Shown here: positions 41,160 through 52,183 of the stretch, one piece after another | How positions within the stretch are numbered: position 1 is the first letter of the stretch | Layout of the letters: each line of letters begins with the position of its first letter | NCBI GenBank assembly: GCA_027946555.1 | Contig: JAPEVC010000133.1 | Span: 36,904-100,903, forward strand | Direction: 5' to 3' | From: Gnomoniopsis sp. IMI 355080 | Taxonomy: Eukaryota > Ascomycota > Sordariomycetes > Diaporthales > Gnomoniaceae | Length of the DNA stretch: 64,000 nt | The notes under the pieces: generated by a model | What the model was told of the DNA's origin: nothing | Databases searched by the model: none | The model's input: the letters and a program-made list of their open reading frames with translations, nothing else | Made by a program: the position numbers and the translations under genes

Positions 41160-44100
41160 ATGGAGGAGACGTCAGGTCAAGGCGACACGGCGGAGCAGCA
41201 GCAGCAGCAAAAGTTCCTTGCCTCGCCTTTAGGACAGCAGCCTCATCCACGCGATCTTGATCTCGGTCCTTTAAATTCTATCCCATCAGGCATTTCCTCA
41301 CCCGGTGTGGATAGTCCGACGCCTGTGCAGTCCCGTTTCGATACCATCGCTCCTGGTGACAGCGGCACTCAGCGTCATGCCCAGACACCCAGTGTCCACT
41401 CGTCATGGAGCGCCGCCTCCGACCGTCAGCTCGGCCACGGTAGTCAGACAGATCCGTCCGACCGCGTGTTCCCAATCCGGTCTGTCATCAGTGTCGACCC
41501 AAATAATCGCTCCAGCAACGAGTACTTTCCCAATATGTCTGCCGGCAACAATGGGTCAGCACCGGCCAGACCGACTCATCCACGCCTCGACACTTCGACT
41601 CCTGGCGGACAGTCTAACAGCTCCTACAATGACTCAATACTTTCTCCCACAATAAGATCCCCGCCTGCCGTGGACGCTCGGAGGAGGCCGGCCGGTACCG
41701 GATCGAGGTCGAGTGTTCAAGCCGACGTTGATCGACAGCGCTCCCAACCGTTAAGCCTATTCTCCAACGACTCTTCGGAAGACGAGGGGTCAGTGACGCC
41801 TGGCGAGGTGGGATCAACGCATGCAAGTGTGGCAGGCAGCGCGACAGATAGTGCATTAGATGGTCTCATGACCACGCGCTTCAAGCACGTCGAGACTGAC
41901 GATGGACATTTACTTATTACCGGGAGAGACGGGACTCTACAACGTTGCGAGGACGAACCCATCCACACTCCGGGTGCGGTTCAAGGTTTCGGCCTGCTGC
42001 TGGCGATTCGGGAGGAGCAAGATGGCCGGTTCACCGTTCGCTACGCAAGCGAAAATTCGCGGCGAATCATCGGTTACACTCCTCTGCAGCTGTTCCGCCT
42101 TCAAAATTTCACAGACATTCTGACAGACGAGCAAGCGGATAATCTATTGGACCACATCGACTTCATTCGCGATGAAGACGCCGATCCATCAATCAATGGC
42201 CCAGAAGTTTTTAGCATGTCCATACGGCCGCCGAAGAAGAGGACTGCCAAGCTTTGGTGTGCCATACACATTCATCCAGTTCATTCTGATCTGATAATTT
42301 GTGAATTCGAGCTCGACGACGACAACGAATTTCCGCTCCGCCCCGACGATGAGCGCACGCCCGATGTCCCAGAAGATACTCTACATGGAAATCCGACTAT
42401 GGAGGAGCTCGCTGAGAGCACTGAGATTACGAGCAAACCGTTGAGGGTTTTGAGGAGTGCTCGGAAGCGGAGGGGAGAGGCAGGCGCGATGCAGGTTTTT
42501 GACATCATGTCCCAGGTCCAGGAGCAATTGGCTGCTGCACCAAACCTCGATCGATTTTTGAAAATTCTCGTCGGTATCGTGAAGGAATTGACGGGCTTCC
42601 ACCGGGTTATGATATATCAGTTCGACTCGTCTTTCAACGGCAAGGTAGTCACGGAACTGGTCGACCCCAGTATGACTCGCGACCTTTACAAGGGCTTGCA
42701 CTTTCCAGCGTCCGATATCCCTAAACAGGCCAGAGATCTCTACAAACTGAACAAGGTACGACTCCTTTACGACCGGGATCAAGAGACTGCGAGATTGGTT
42801 TGTCGCTCAAAGGCGGATCTCGAGATATCCCTGGACATGACCCATGCGTACCTGCGAGCCATGTCTCCCATTCACTTGAAATATCTAAAGAACATGGCCG
42901 TACGCTCTTCCATGTCGATATCTATCAACGCCTTCAATGAGCTCTGGGGTCTGATAGCATGTCATTCCTACGGAAATAAGGGCATGCGCGTATCCTTTCC
43001 TATCAGGAAAATGTGCCGCCTGGTGGGCGATACCGTTTCAAGGAATATCGAACGTCTATCGTACGCTTCTCGTCTACACGCGAGAAAACTCATCAATACG
43101 GTGCCCACCGATAAGAATCCTTCCGGTTACATTATTGCATCCTCCGACGACTTGTTGAGACTTTTCGACGCGGATTTCGGCATGCTGTCCATCAGAGGGG
43201 AGACCAAGATCATGGGCAAGGTTGAGCATTCTCAAGAGGCCCTGGCCATGTTGGAATATCTGAGAATGAGGAGACTTACTTCAGTCATGACGACGCAAGA
43301 CGTCACGGCTGATTTCCCAGACCTGCGTTATCCTCCGGGCTTTCACTACATTGCAGGGCTGCTCTATGTACCGCTGAGCGTCGGTGGAAACGATTTCATC
43401 GTCTTTTACAGAAAAGGTCAGGTCCGCGAGGTGAAATGGGCCGGCAATCCCTACGAAAAGATCATACAGGAGGGAACTCGGGATTATCTCGAGCCGAGGA
43501 AAAGTTTTCAAGTGTGGCACGAGACTGTTCTCGGAAAATGTCGTGAATGGTCCGAAGAGCAGATTGAGACGGCAGCAGTTCTCTGTCTTGTCTACGGAAA
43601 ATTTATAGAAGTTTGGCGACAGAAAGAAGCTGCCCTGCAAAACAGCCGACTCACGAGACTTCTTTTGGCCAACTCTGCCCATGAAGTTCGAACACCACTC
43701 AACGCCATCATCAACTACCTCGAGATAGCACTTGAGGGCAGTCTTGATCAGGAGACGCGAGATAATCTGGCTCGATCTCATTCCGCGTCCAAGTCACTTA
43801 TTTACGTGATCAATGATCTTCTCGACCTGACCAAAACGGAGGAGGGCAATGATCTTATCAAAGACGAGATTTTCGATTTTGTCGCATGCGTGAGAGAGGC
43901 GACAGAACCTTTCAAGAAGGACGCCGCACGAAAGGGCATTGATTACGAGGTGGTTGAGCATCCAGGGCTGCCAAAAGCCGTCTTTGGCGACCAAAGACGT
44001 ATCCGGCAGGCCGTGACAAATGTGACAGCCAACGCTGTGGAGCATACGACCAAAGGTTATGTCAAGGTTGAATGTTTCTGTACTGCTGTGGAAGGCCAGA

Positions 44101-45961
44101 AAGTAAGGGTTGAGATTGTTGTGGAGGATACTGGCAACGGAATGAGTACGATTCCATCCTTCTCTCTGCCTCCCGTCGCTTCATTCTTCCACTGACGCAA
44201 TTTTCAGGTGACGCCAAACTCGACGCATTGTTCCAGGATCTGGAGCAAGTGTCTACGGATGCGGACGATGCGCAATCAGACTCGTCGCTGGATAAATCCC
44301 CAGACAATGTGCGGACTTTGGGCCTTGGTCTTGCAGTCGTGGCTAGAATCGTTCGGTAAGCCATAAATCCTATTTGCGACCTAATAAAGTACTGCTGCGG
44401 TGGATGGAGAGGGGCAAACGTTGGAGAGGGCAACTAGGCAATAGCATAGTAGGCCCTCTTTTGGATCACAGCATGCATCACTCTCCCATCGTGCGTTCTT
44501 ATTGCTAACCCATTGCCAGGAACATGGACGGTCAACTACGCCTGAAGTCTGAGGACGGAAAAGGATCGCGTTTTGCTATTCAATTCCCATTAACTGTTCC
44601 GCCACTAGATTCGCCAAATGCGCCCGAAAGCATCGGCCAGACCTCTACCGCTGCATCGACAGTCGCTTCAGTGTCAAAATCTGTACCCGTTCTTGAGGGT
44701 GAGGTCATGCTGATTGACCGAAGCAGCGTGAATATCGCCTCCAAACCATCTCTGACGGCCACTCGGAGCTTTGATGATACCCGAAGCATCGAAAGCCAAC
44801 ATAGCACTGCAAGCCGAGGCAGTGGTCGGAGCAATCAGAGCGACGCCGACAGACTTATTCATGCTATTCAGACTCCTCTTGACATCGGCGAACCAGAGTC
44901 GGAGGAGCAAAGCAGGCAACGACGCTTGTCGAAGGGGGTAAGTCAGAGCGGACATCGACACAACGGACGGCCGAAATCAGATACTTCGCGATCCATGAGT
45001 CCGAACCGTCCTGGAAGACCTACTGCAATGTCAAGGTCCTTTTCGTCTCCAGGCGGGCCAGGCGGCGCAGGCGGCCAGGATCATGATCTGCCTAGCGACT
45101 TGATCCAGACTGACATGGAAGTCCCAACAGGACTTGAGTATGTCACGGATTCAAAGACCCCGATTCGACCTGTGAAAGTCCCAGATGAATATACGGACCA
45201 ACCAGATCACCCTACACAGCCCAGTGAGACGTCCGGGGTGGTATTTGAGCTCGGGGATGATACGTCCCGAGCGCCTGCGACTACGTTCGATGCGGTTGCT
45301 CACCAGAGCAATCAGCCAGACTCTGCAAAGTTGCAGGTTTTGGTAGCAGAAGACGATCCGATCAACATGAAGATACTGCGGAAGCGACTAGAGAAGGCTG
45401 GTCATACAGTGCATCATACTGTCAACGGGGAGGACTGTGCTGCAGCGTACAGAGATAGTGCTGGGAAGTACGATGTCGTCCTCATGGACATGCAGGTGAG
45501 TGCTTCGATCCCCTGATCTATGGAACTCAAGATCTAACGCGTCATTACCACAGATGCCCATTGTTGACGGTCGTCGGAGTACGGAGATGATCCGAGCCAT
45601 TGAGCATGCTGGCGAGCATGGAAAGCTTTCTGCCGTTGCCTCGAATCACGGCAGGATCCCAATTTTCGCCGTTTCTGCTTCACTCTTGGAACGTGAAAAG
45701 GACACTTACATGACCGCCGGATTCGATGGCTGGATCCTCAAGCCTATCGATTTCAGGAGACTAGAGCATCTTCTTCTCGGTATCATTGACGACAACACAC
45801 GGGACGACTCTGTCTATGCTGCGGGCGAATGGGAGCGCGGGGGCTGGTTCAGGAAAAGACTGGAGCTGCCACCGGCTATCAAAGCCAAAGACGCTCCATC
45901 TTTACGGGACGCGGAATTGAAGGGGAACGAAATCAGTGCAGCCAAGGACAGTATGAGCTAG
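41160..45961 (+). CDS. Fungal phytochrome hybrid histidine kinase
   Basis: Four exons, 41160-44145, 44208-44355, 44520-45495 and 45554-45961, give 1505 residues; all three introns (62, 164, 58 bp) have good signals and restore family sequence. A disordered, Gln/Ser/Pro-rich extension (~250 residues) precedes the PAS domain. There Cys263 in QRCEDEPIHTPGAVQGFG is the expected bilin attachment site. The GAF domain carries PASDIPKQARDLY (Asp519) and SPIHLKYLKNMAVRSSMS. A PHY region follows, then the kinase H-box NSAHEVRTPLNAIINYL with phosphorylatable His841. The N-box is NVTANAVEHT, and the G boxes are VVEDTGNGMS and LGLGLAVVARIV. After a ~240-residue Ser-rich spacer, a C-terminal receiver has VLVAEDDPINMKIL, phospho-acceptor Asp1368 in VVLMDMQMP, and a late Lys in WILKPID. 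All key residues are present, so an active red/far-red light-sensing hybrid kinase (FphA/PHY type) is expected. Confidence 0.95.
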
Positions 45962-47454
45962 GTTCCTTGCATACGAAAGATAATACGACCCGGGACGACT
46001 TTCGGCTCCAAATCGATAATGTTGATCCTGCTGCAGCCATCATCATGAGATGGCAGCATGGGAGAGACGTCCACATTAGTGGCTTCCCTTCTCTTCCCTT
46101 TTCTTCCTGTTTTTGGGAAACAGAAAAAAAGAAACAACTTTCCCCCTTTTTTTTGCTTTTCTTTTTTCTCTTTTTTTAAAAAGGGAGGTCTTCGGTACGG
46201 CGGAGTGCTTTACATTACAGGCAAGGCGAATGGAGACGGCGGGAATATACACGGTACCCAGCTTTGGAATGGCATGATCACAGCATACGGAGGGGGTTCA
46301 TGCATATGATACATAAACGACTACGGGGATGGGGCTTGGCTGAGATGGCGTTTTGGAACTCGATCATTTTCTCGTTGGAGGTGATTACTCCGACATATTT
46401 TGGATGTGGAGTGATGATGGCAAGAGTCAAATCACATTGGGCAAAGGAATATATATACGCATGGGTACGGGAAGGGGTGGAAGGTTACAAAATCGAGCAT
46501 CGGGCATGAACGCTGGTCGAAGAGCGATATGGGCATCTGACATTAGCGATTCAAGTATCGCTTGGTCAGCATCATTGTTTGGGGTTTGGCGGTGACCTTT
46601 ACTTATGTTATAGAGAGGGTGTCGGCGCGTGGAGTCAGGGGCTGCTTCGGACCAGGGGTCAAGGCAACGAACGAGGTGCTTGTCCCGTCTCCGAGTCTTT
46701 CGCATGACCTTGCTCGTTCGATCCAATCTGTCGGTTGGAGGTAAGCCTATACCATATAACGAGGCGATTAATGGGGACAGACTACCAGATAACGCTGCCA
46801 GGCAAGAGACGAACTCGTGTCAAATGTTTTGTGTCAAACTTGCTTGAGCTGATGCATGGACGGCCGCGATGTTGTGAAGTACACCGACACGCATGACGGG
46901 GGACTGCCCATTGGCATTTGGCCTGAATGCACTGTAAAGCCTCGGACGGCGTTCACTCGAAACCTTCTAGCTAGGTCATCAATAGCAATCTAGTCGCGCC
47001 ACTGATTTCCTGAGTAATTGCTCTGTATGTGAAGGAGCTATCTGACTTCGTTGCTCAAGTCTGGACAGCTTTTATTCAGGATTTCGGAGGTAGAAAAGAG
47101 GTGTAGAAAGGTAGCAGGTGGAACATATCGCTGAGTCGGATTCACAGCGAACCGGCCGCATGATAGGCTTCATAGTTCCTTTGAAAATGATATAGCTACG
47201 GATCGTAACTTGCTGTTAGCTCCTCTCCCGCAGTGCTTCGATGGTTTTCGGTGGTGCCGGCGTAAGCTCCCGGGTCTCCACTTCGTCCGGGGCCAGGGCC
47301 GCGCCGTCCCTCCTGTGCAGTCTTCAAAATTGGTCGCAACATGCTCTCAATTACACAATCACAACCACGGCTGGGAAAGCTCAGCAACAACTGCTCGACA
47401 GACTACCATGGCTTGAGAGATTTGCAGTGGCAAACATAACTGAGATCGTGCAAT
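45962..47454. other. Intergenic region
   Basis: 1.5 kb after the phytochrome stop. Homopolymer T/A-rich stretch at about 46120-46180 probably lies in the 3' UTR. No gene is seen. An open frame at 47241-47540 overlaps the SET-domain gene in another frame and lacks its motifs. Confidence 0.5.
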
Positions 47455-48108
47455 ATGGGGGGCCACAAACAGGCCCTTCCCAAAAATTGGCCAGAGGGTT
47501 TGCCTTATCTTACCTCACCAGCCTACTCTCCGTGCCTTAGCAAGTCCCAGCTGCAATCCCTCCGCAGCCAACCCGACGCCCCCTCGGACTCTTGCGTGGT
47601 GCCTCGCGACTTCAAGCCCGGACCCTGCTCCAACGTGAGAATCATCCCCATCACAGACACTCAGCATCCCGCCTGTGGCCAAGCCGGCCTCTTTGCAGCC
47701 CGCACCCTCGAGCCAGGCAGCCTCATCCTACCTTACATGGGCGAGCTCCATCCGGCGGACGCGGCGGCTCATTCGTCGTCTGATTATGACTTGTGGCTGG
47801 ATCGCAGCAGCGACGTGGCGGTGGATGCCGCGCGAATGGGCAACGAGGCGCGGTTTGTGAATGACTATCGCGGTGTTCCGGGTGCGCTCAGGGCGAATGC
47901 CGAGTTTGGAGAGGTCTGGGATCTGAGGAGGGGCGAGAAGGGCATGGCGGTGTTTGTGTTGTCTGTGGGAAAGAAGGAGAAAGGTAAGAATGGGGGTATT
48001 GCTAAGGGGCAGGAAATCCTGGTGAGTTATGGGAGGGGATTTTGGCAGAGAAGGCAGGAAGAAATGGGAGGTGGTAGTGTCGAGGAAGATGAGACTCTCG
48101 CGGCGTAG
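47455..48108 (+). CDS. Small SET-domain protein
   Basis: 217 residues from MGGHKQALPKNWPEGLPYL, with no intron visible. The order of motifs is that of a stand-alone SET domain. It begins with CSNVRIIPI, then GLFAARTLEPGSLILPYMGE, DYDLWLD, the NEARFVNDYRGV region (the RFxNH-like cofactor-binding segment, with Asp in place of His), NAEFGEVW, FVLSVGKKE, and the C-terminal GQEILVSYGRGFW (equivalent of GEELxxDY). There are no pre- or post-SET cysteines. SET enzymes use S-adenosylmethionine to methylate lysines, but for this short fungal subgroup the substrate is unknown and need not be a histone. The start is chosen because the frame closes shortly upstream and similar proteins begin near the NWP motif; an upstream exon cannot be excluded. 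Confidence 0.78.
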   Translation: MGGHKQALPKNWPEGLPYLTSPAYSPCLSKSQLQSLRSQPDAPSDSCVVPRDFKPGPCSNVRIIPITDTQHPACGQAGLFAARTLEPGSLILPYMGELHPADAAAHSSSDYDLWLDRSSDVAVDAARMGNEARFVNDYRGVPGALRANAEFGEVWDLRRGEKGMAVFVLSVGKKEKGKNGGIAKGQEILVSYGRGFWQRRQEEMGGGSVEEDETLAA

Positions 48109-49546
48109 TGTTGGTTGATCCGCAAGGGGTCTTGTCTCGTCTTCCAAGTCGTTAGAAGGGCTTCACCATCCGCACGTGTATGGAAATCCCCAGTCTGTGC
48201 TGTCACGCTGCCATCAACAGAGTTCTTTGGGGATACCCAGAAAGTCATGGCATCTTGTTCGCCATCGACCGGACATGGCATGAACGCCATCCATTACAGT
48301 CCTAATGCCACGCGAACCAGTGCTGCAAAACCCATTGTTCGTGGCGTCAGTCACACGATGTGGTGCTCTGTAGATGGAAATCCAAAATTGGGACGAAGCC
48401 GCAGTAGATATCACCACAGTCACATGTCTGTGAAGGGGTTGTGGACCCAGATCGTGCGTAAAATATGAACTGTCCCTCAGGCCCATGGTTCAGGTACTTA
48501 GTATGCAATTCTTGTGGCTGCTACTTCTCCACAGGGACAGTCTGTCGGTTCGTAAAGACGTTGCCCAGATCTCAATTGCCCCCCAGCGCCTTCAGCTTGG
48601 CCTGGTACTATTGCGCACAGCTGGCTACTTTCTTCAAAGCCTTGATCGGTAAAGCGGACGTGATGATGCTGTGTATGTTGAAGTTGATTCGGCTAGTAAG
48701 CCACCTTATTCGGCAGTGCAAGGTCTTGATGCAGTACAATCCTGGGCGGCATGACTTCTTGGGCCACTACCTGCCTAGCCGCCTAGATACCACTATACTA
48801 TGTAGTACGACGTAGGACACTTTCAGCCTTGAGTGCTTGGTGTTCTAGAGAGAGGTGTACTTTGTAGTTGCTGTGTGTAGGTGATATGTGCACCAGGGCC
48901 CCTAGTGCAGAAAAAGAGGGGCCCAGTTTTACATAAGCTGGCTTCCTCATCTCTCGTCCCCGCTGCCGAGATAAAACATCAATCACAAGCTGCTCTCGGT
49001 CATCGAGTTGTTCCTTTCCGCCATGTTTGTCAAGTCAAGGTATGTTCATCTTCTCTATCACCCACCGTCTTCTTGCCGCATCAACACAAATGTCCCATGC
49101 TCTCTTTTCCGCCTTGCGACAAATGGGGTTTCCGTATCTTGTATTCAATTTAGAGTGTCCTCCGTAGATTATCATCATCGCTGCTTCCAATTCATACACA
49201 ATGCTGTCCCATCTGATGCTCCCGGCTAACATGTGCTCCCTCAAGGTCTTCTCACTTTCACTCACAGTATTTTGCTCTGGACGCCTCAAATCTCACTGTC
49301 TCTTCGACAAGTGATGTTCTGCTTCTAGCCTTTTCACAGCTCGCATCACTTTGATCCTGCGTGCCTGTACCCGCATCCAAACCCTAGAGGAAATGGACGC
49401 GTCTAGTATATGACCTTGCCGCGACGCGACGCGACGACACTCTCCAACCATCAGACCAGTGACGCGGTCGAAACCTGTCCTTTACTTGCGCCTATTCTCT
49501 TGCGTCATTTTCATCTCGTATTCCTCTCCAGAGGTACATAATAGTC
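48109..49546. other. Intergenic region
   Basis: 1.4 kb with no supported gene. A TACTATGTAGTA copy lies at 48796. The C/T-rich segment about 49440-49540 is the likely leader of the Zn2Cys6 gene. Confidence 0.5.
48796..48807. repeat. TACTATGTAGTA motif
   Basis: Exact 12-base copy of the element at 28468 (TACTA and TAGTA arms around TG). Confidence 0.65.
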
Positions 49547-52183
49547 ATGGACGACAACACATCAGGCACGCCGACTGTGGAGGCTGTTCCCGAGGACATC
49601 TCTATCGAACCTGAGCAGCCCCAGGACTCTCAACAGCAATACGAATCCCACACCATCGTGGAGGCTCATGCAACTTTCTTCCAAGCAGATCAGCAACTGG
49701 ACACGAACCAGATACAAGCGCAATCCGAAGCGCAATCGCCGCCGCACCGTGCATCGAGACCCGATGTAGCTGCCGAGGATCTAGAGCTGGGTGGCCAAAG
49801 CGATGACCAAGTCCACAAGTTGCAATTGGCTGCGCAGATGTCCCAAGCCCTTCAAAATGTTGTCACCAGTTCTAACCCTGCCGACGATAGTTCATACGGA
49901 CAACAGGAATCCAACCTGGAGAGTCTTCGAGAACTGCAGAATGAGGAGCCTGATACAGATATCCGTAGTCAGGAGCACGACCCCGGAGCCCATGGACTGC
50001 CCGTGCTCGCAGTCAGTGTTCAATCGAACAGTCACCAGGCGCTTCAACAGACTCTTCGGCACATTATACCCCACCCCGAAGCTCAACCAGAACCCCAGCC
50101 CCACATACGGAGTCCCAATCAACCTGTTCTTGTACCAGCCACTTCCGCGGTGGGCGGCATGCAGACACAGTACACCCTTGACGACATGACCCCTCCTCGG
50201 AAGCGATCCAAGGTCAGTAGAGCTTGCGATGAGTGTCGCAGAAAAAAGGTCAAATGCGACGCAAGTTCTGAGACTGGCGACGAGACATGCTCGAATTGTC
50301 GTCGCTCCAACGTTAGGTGTATGTTCAGTCGCGTTCCACAGAAAAGAGGGCCCAGCAAGGGCTATATCAAAGAGCTTGCCGATCGGATCAATTCCATTGA
50401 GGGTAAACTTGGCGGGGGACAGAGTGTTGCAGAGGCGTTAGCAGGAGAGCTTGCGTCGAGGCAGAACCAAGTCGAGAGCTATGCTGCTCCGGCCCAACGG
50501 GAGGACATACAAAAGCGCCCATTCTCTCAGATCTCGAATAATAACTACCCAGCGCTTGCACCGAGCCGGCCGCCTGGTTGGGTAGCCGAGCCTCGTCCGG
50601 CGCCGGTTCAACCATCATACGCTGCCAATGGACTTGCACTCAAGCCTATACTTCCTAGAGAGAACAGTGGCTCTACTCCGAGTCGCGCTCCAGGCATGGA
50701 TGGTGTGTTTGTCGATCCGCAGCCTACTCAAGTTTCGCCGACTGTTTATGACATTGATGACAATGTGTACAATGCGTAGGTTCTCCTCTTACCCTTTGTC
50801 TTTTCTTCTGTTGGTGCTAATGCGATGTTTTAAGATACTTGAACGTTGTTCACCATGTATTACCGTTTCTTCCTAGCTCAAAGACAAAGTTGACCGCCCA
50901 ACTTGCTGAGTGCAGACCGAGTCTCCAAGGCGCTTTCGTTGAGGCCCTGAACTCGGCGATCGGGTCTTTCCCGGGTGTTTCGAACATACAAGGCAGTCTC
51001 ATCCGTGCCTACCGGCTATTGACGGACTTTGATGCGGAGGGAGGTGTTCATGGGCTAGCGTCCCACCTCATACGCTTGCAATGCCTGATTCTCATGATAA
51101 TCAATGTCGACAACTACGGACCCCCTTCTTTGATCGGGGAGCACGAAGGACCACCAAAGGTCGAATTGCTCGCTCGAGCTGCTGGTTTTGCATACTTCAT
51201 AAACATACCTGATGAGGCAATGACCTTGGGTCCTGTGACGGACGCCGAGTCAGAAGAGTGCATTCGAGTGCGAGCCTGGTGGGTGCTCATCATACTTGAT
51301 CGGTGGAATGCTATTTCATCAGCCACACGCTTGGCCATCCCCGGCGACGCTGTTGTTCTGCCACACAATCTCAAAAACGTCTTTGGGGAAGCCAACTACC
51401 GCTTCACGTGTAAGTCAGCAGTCACTTAGGAAGCAATACGAAACGTACTGACGTTAATATATAGTGTTGGCATATATTATGGGACACTGGACACCGGCCT
51501 CGGTTATTGCCCCTCTTAACTCCACGCCCGGAGATGGTGCCAGGGCCTCAGCTGTGTTCCACTTGAACATGGAAATGTGGCGTGCAGATTTCCCCGGCGA
51601 CATCCCTCCAAAAGTGCAGCCGGTGCTTCATCTTTCATACTGGCATTGTCGATTGCTTGCATTCCTATTCATGCCCTCCTCGCTGATAACGGACGTCACA
51701 TGGGCGGTCCGAGAATCTGTCCGCCTTCTTACTTCACACCCCCAGATGGTCAGCCCCTTGAACCACCACTTTACAGCATTGACCGCTCTCTGTTTGATTG
51801 AGATGACCAAAGTTGAGAAATCACGAGAAGAAGCAACGCAATTGCTGACCAACCTCTTGGATGCGAAGATTGCGCCATCGTCTTGGGACGAAGCTATTTC
51901 GGCCAGGATTCGCGATGCGATCCGGCCTTCCACAAGCACTGCGGCCCAGACGACCGCAAGCCAGAGCCTTCAACATCTTGCAGATCTTGCGACATCTACC
52001 GAAATCGGGGCTGCCAGTAATAATACTGCAGCGGCTGGCGTTGCAGCCGACGTGTCTTTTGCAGACAAGACTGAAAGGGGTCCGAAATTCCGCATTAATG
52101 ACAACTACGAGGACCTTGGGTTCGACCCGCGCGAGATGCTACGTACAGGCTACCTCAACATCGTATCTGCGCCTTCACCTTAG
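49547..52183 (+). CDS. Zn2Cys6 (Gal4-type) transcription factor, Rgt1-like zinc cluster
   Basis: Three exons, 49547-50775, 50835-51409 and 51465-52183, give 840 residues. Splice sites are GTAGGT..TTAAG and GTAAGT..TATAG, and both junctions keep frame. The first ~220 residues are Gln/Glu-rich and disordered. The binuclear zinc cluster starts at about Cys227: CDECRRKKVKC, ten residues, then CSNCRRSNVRC, giving C-x2-C-x6-C-x10-C-x2-C-x6-C. It is followed by the linker FSRVPQKRGPSKGYIKELAD, which resembles the linker of the glucose-response regulator Rgt1 and its filamentous relatives, and a short coiled-coil dimerisation helix. The C-terminal half is helical like the fungal-specific regulatory domain (FVEALNSAIGSFPGVSNI, VRAWWVLIILDRWNAISSAT, MGHWTPASVIAPL). 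It is a nuclear DNA-binding regulator. A role in sugar response is inferred only from the linker similarity. Confidence 0.9.

Noticed and set aside
47241..47540. Open frame of 99 codons overlapping the start of the SET gene
   Set aside because: It lies in a different frame from the SET motifs and shows no domain. A frameshift in the SET gene was considered, but the motif-bearing frame has its own good start.
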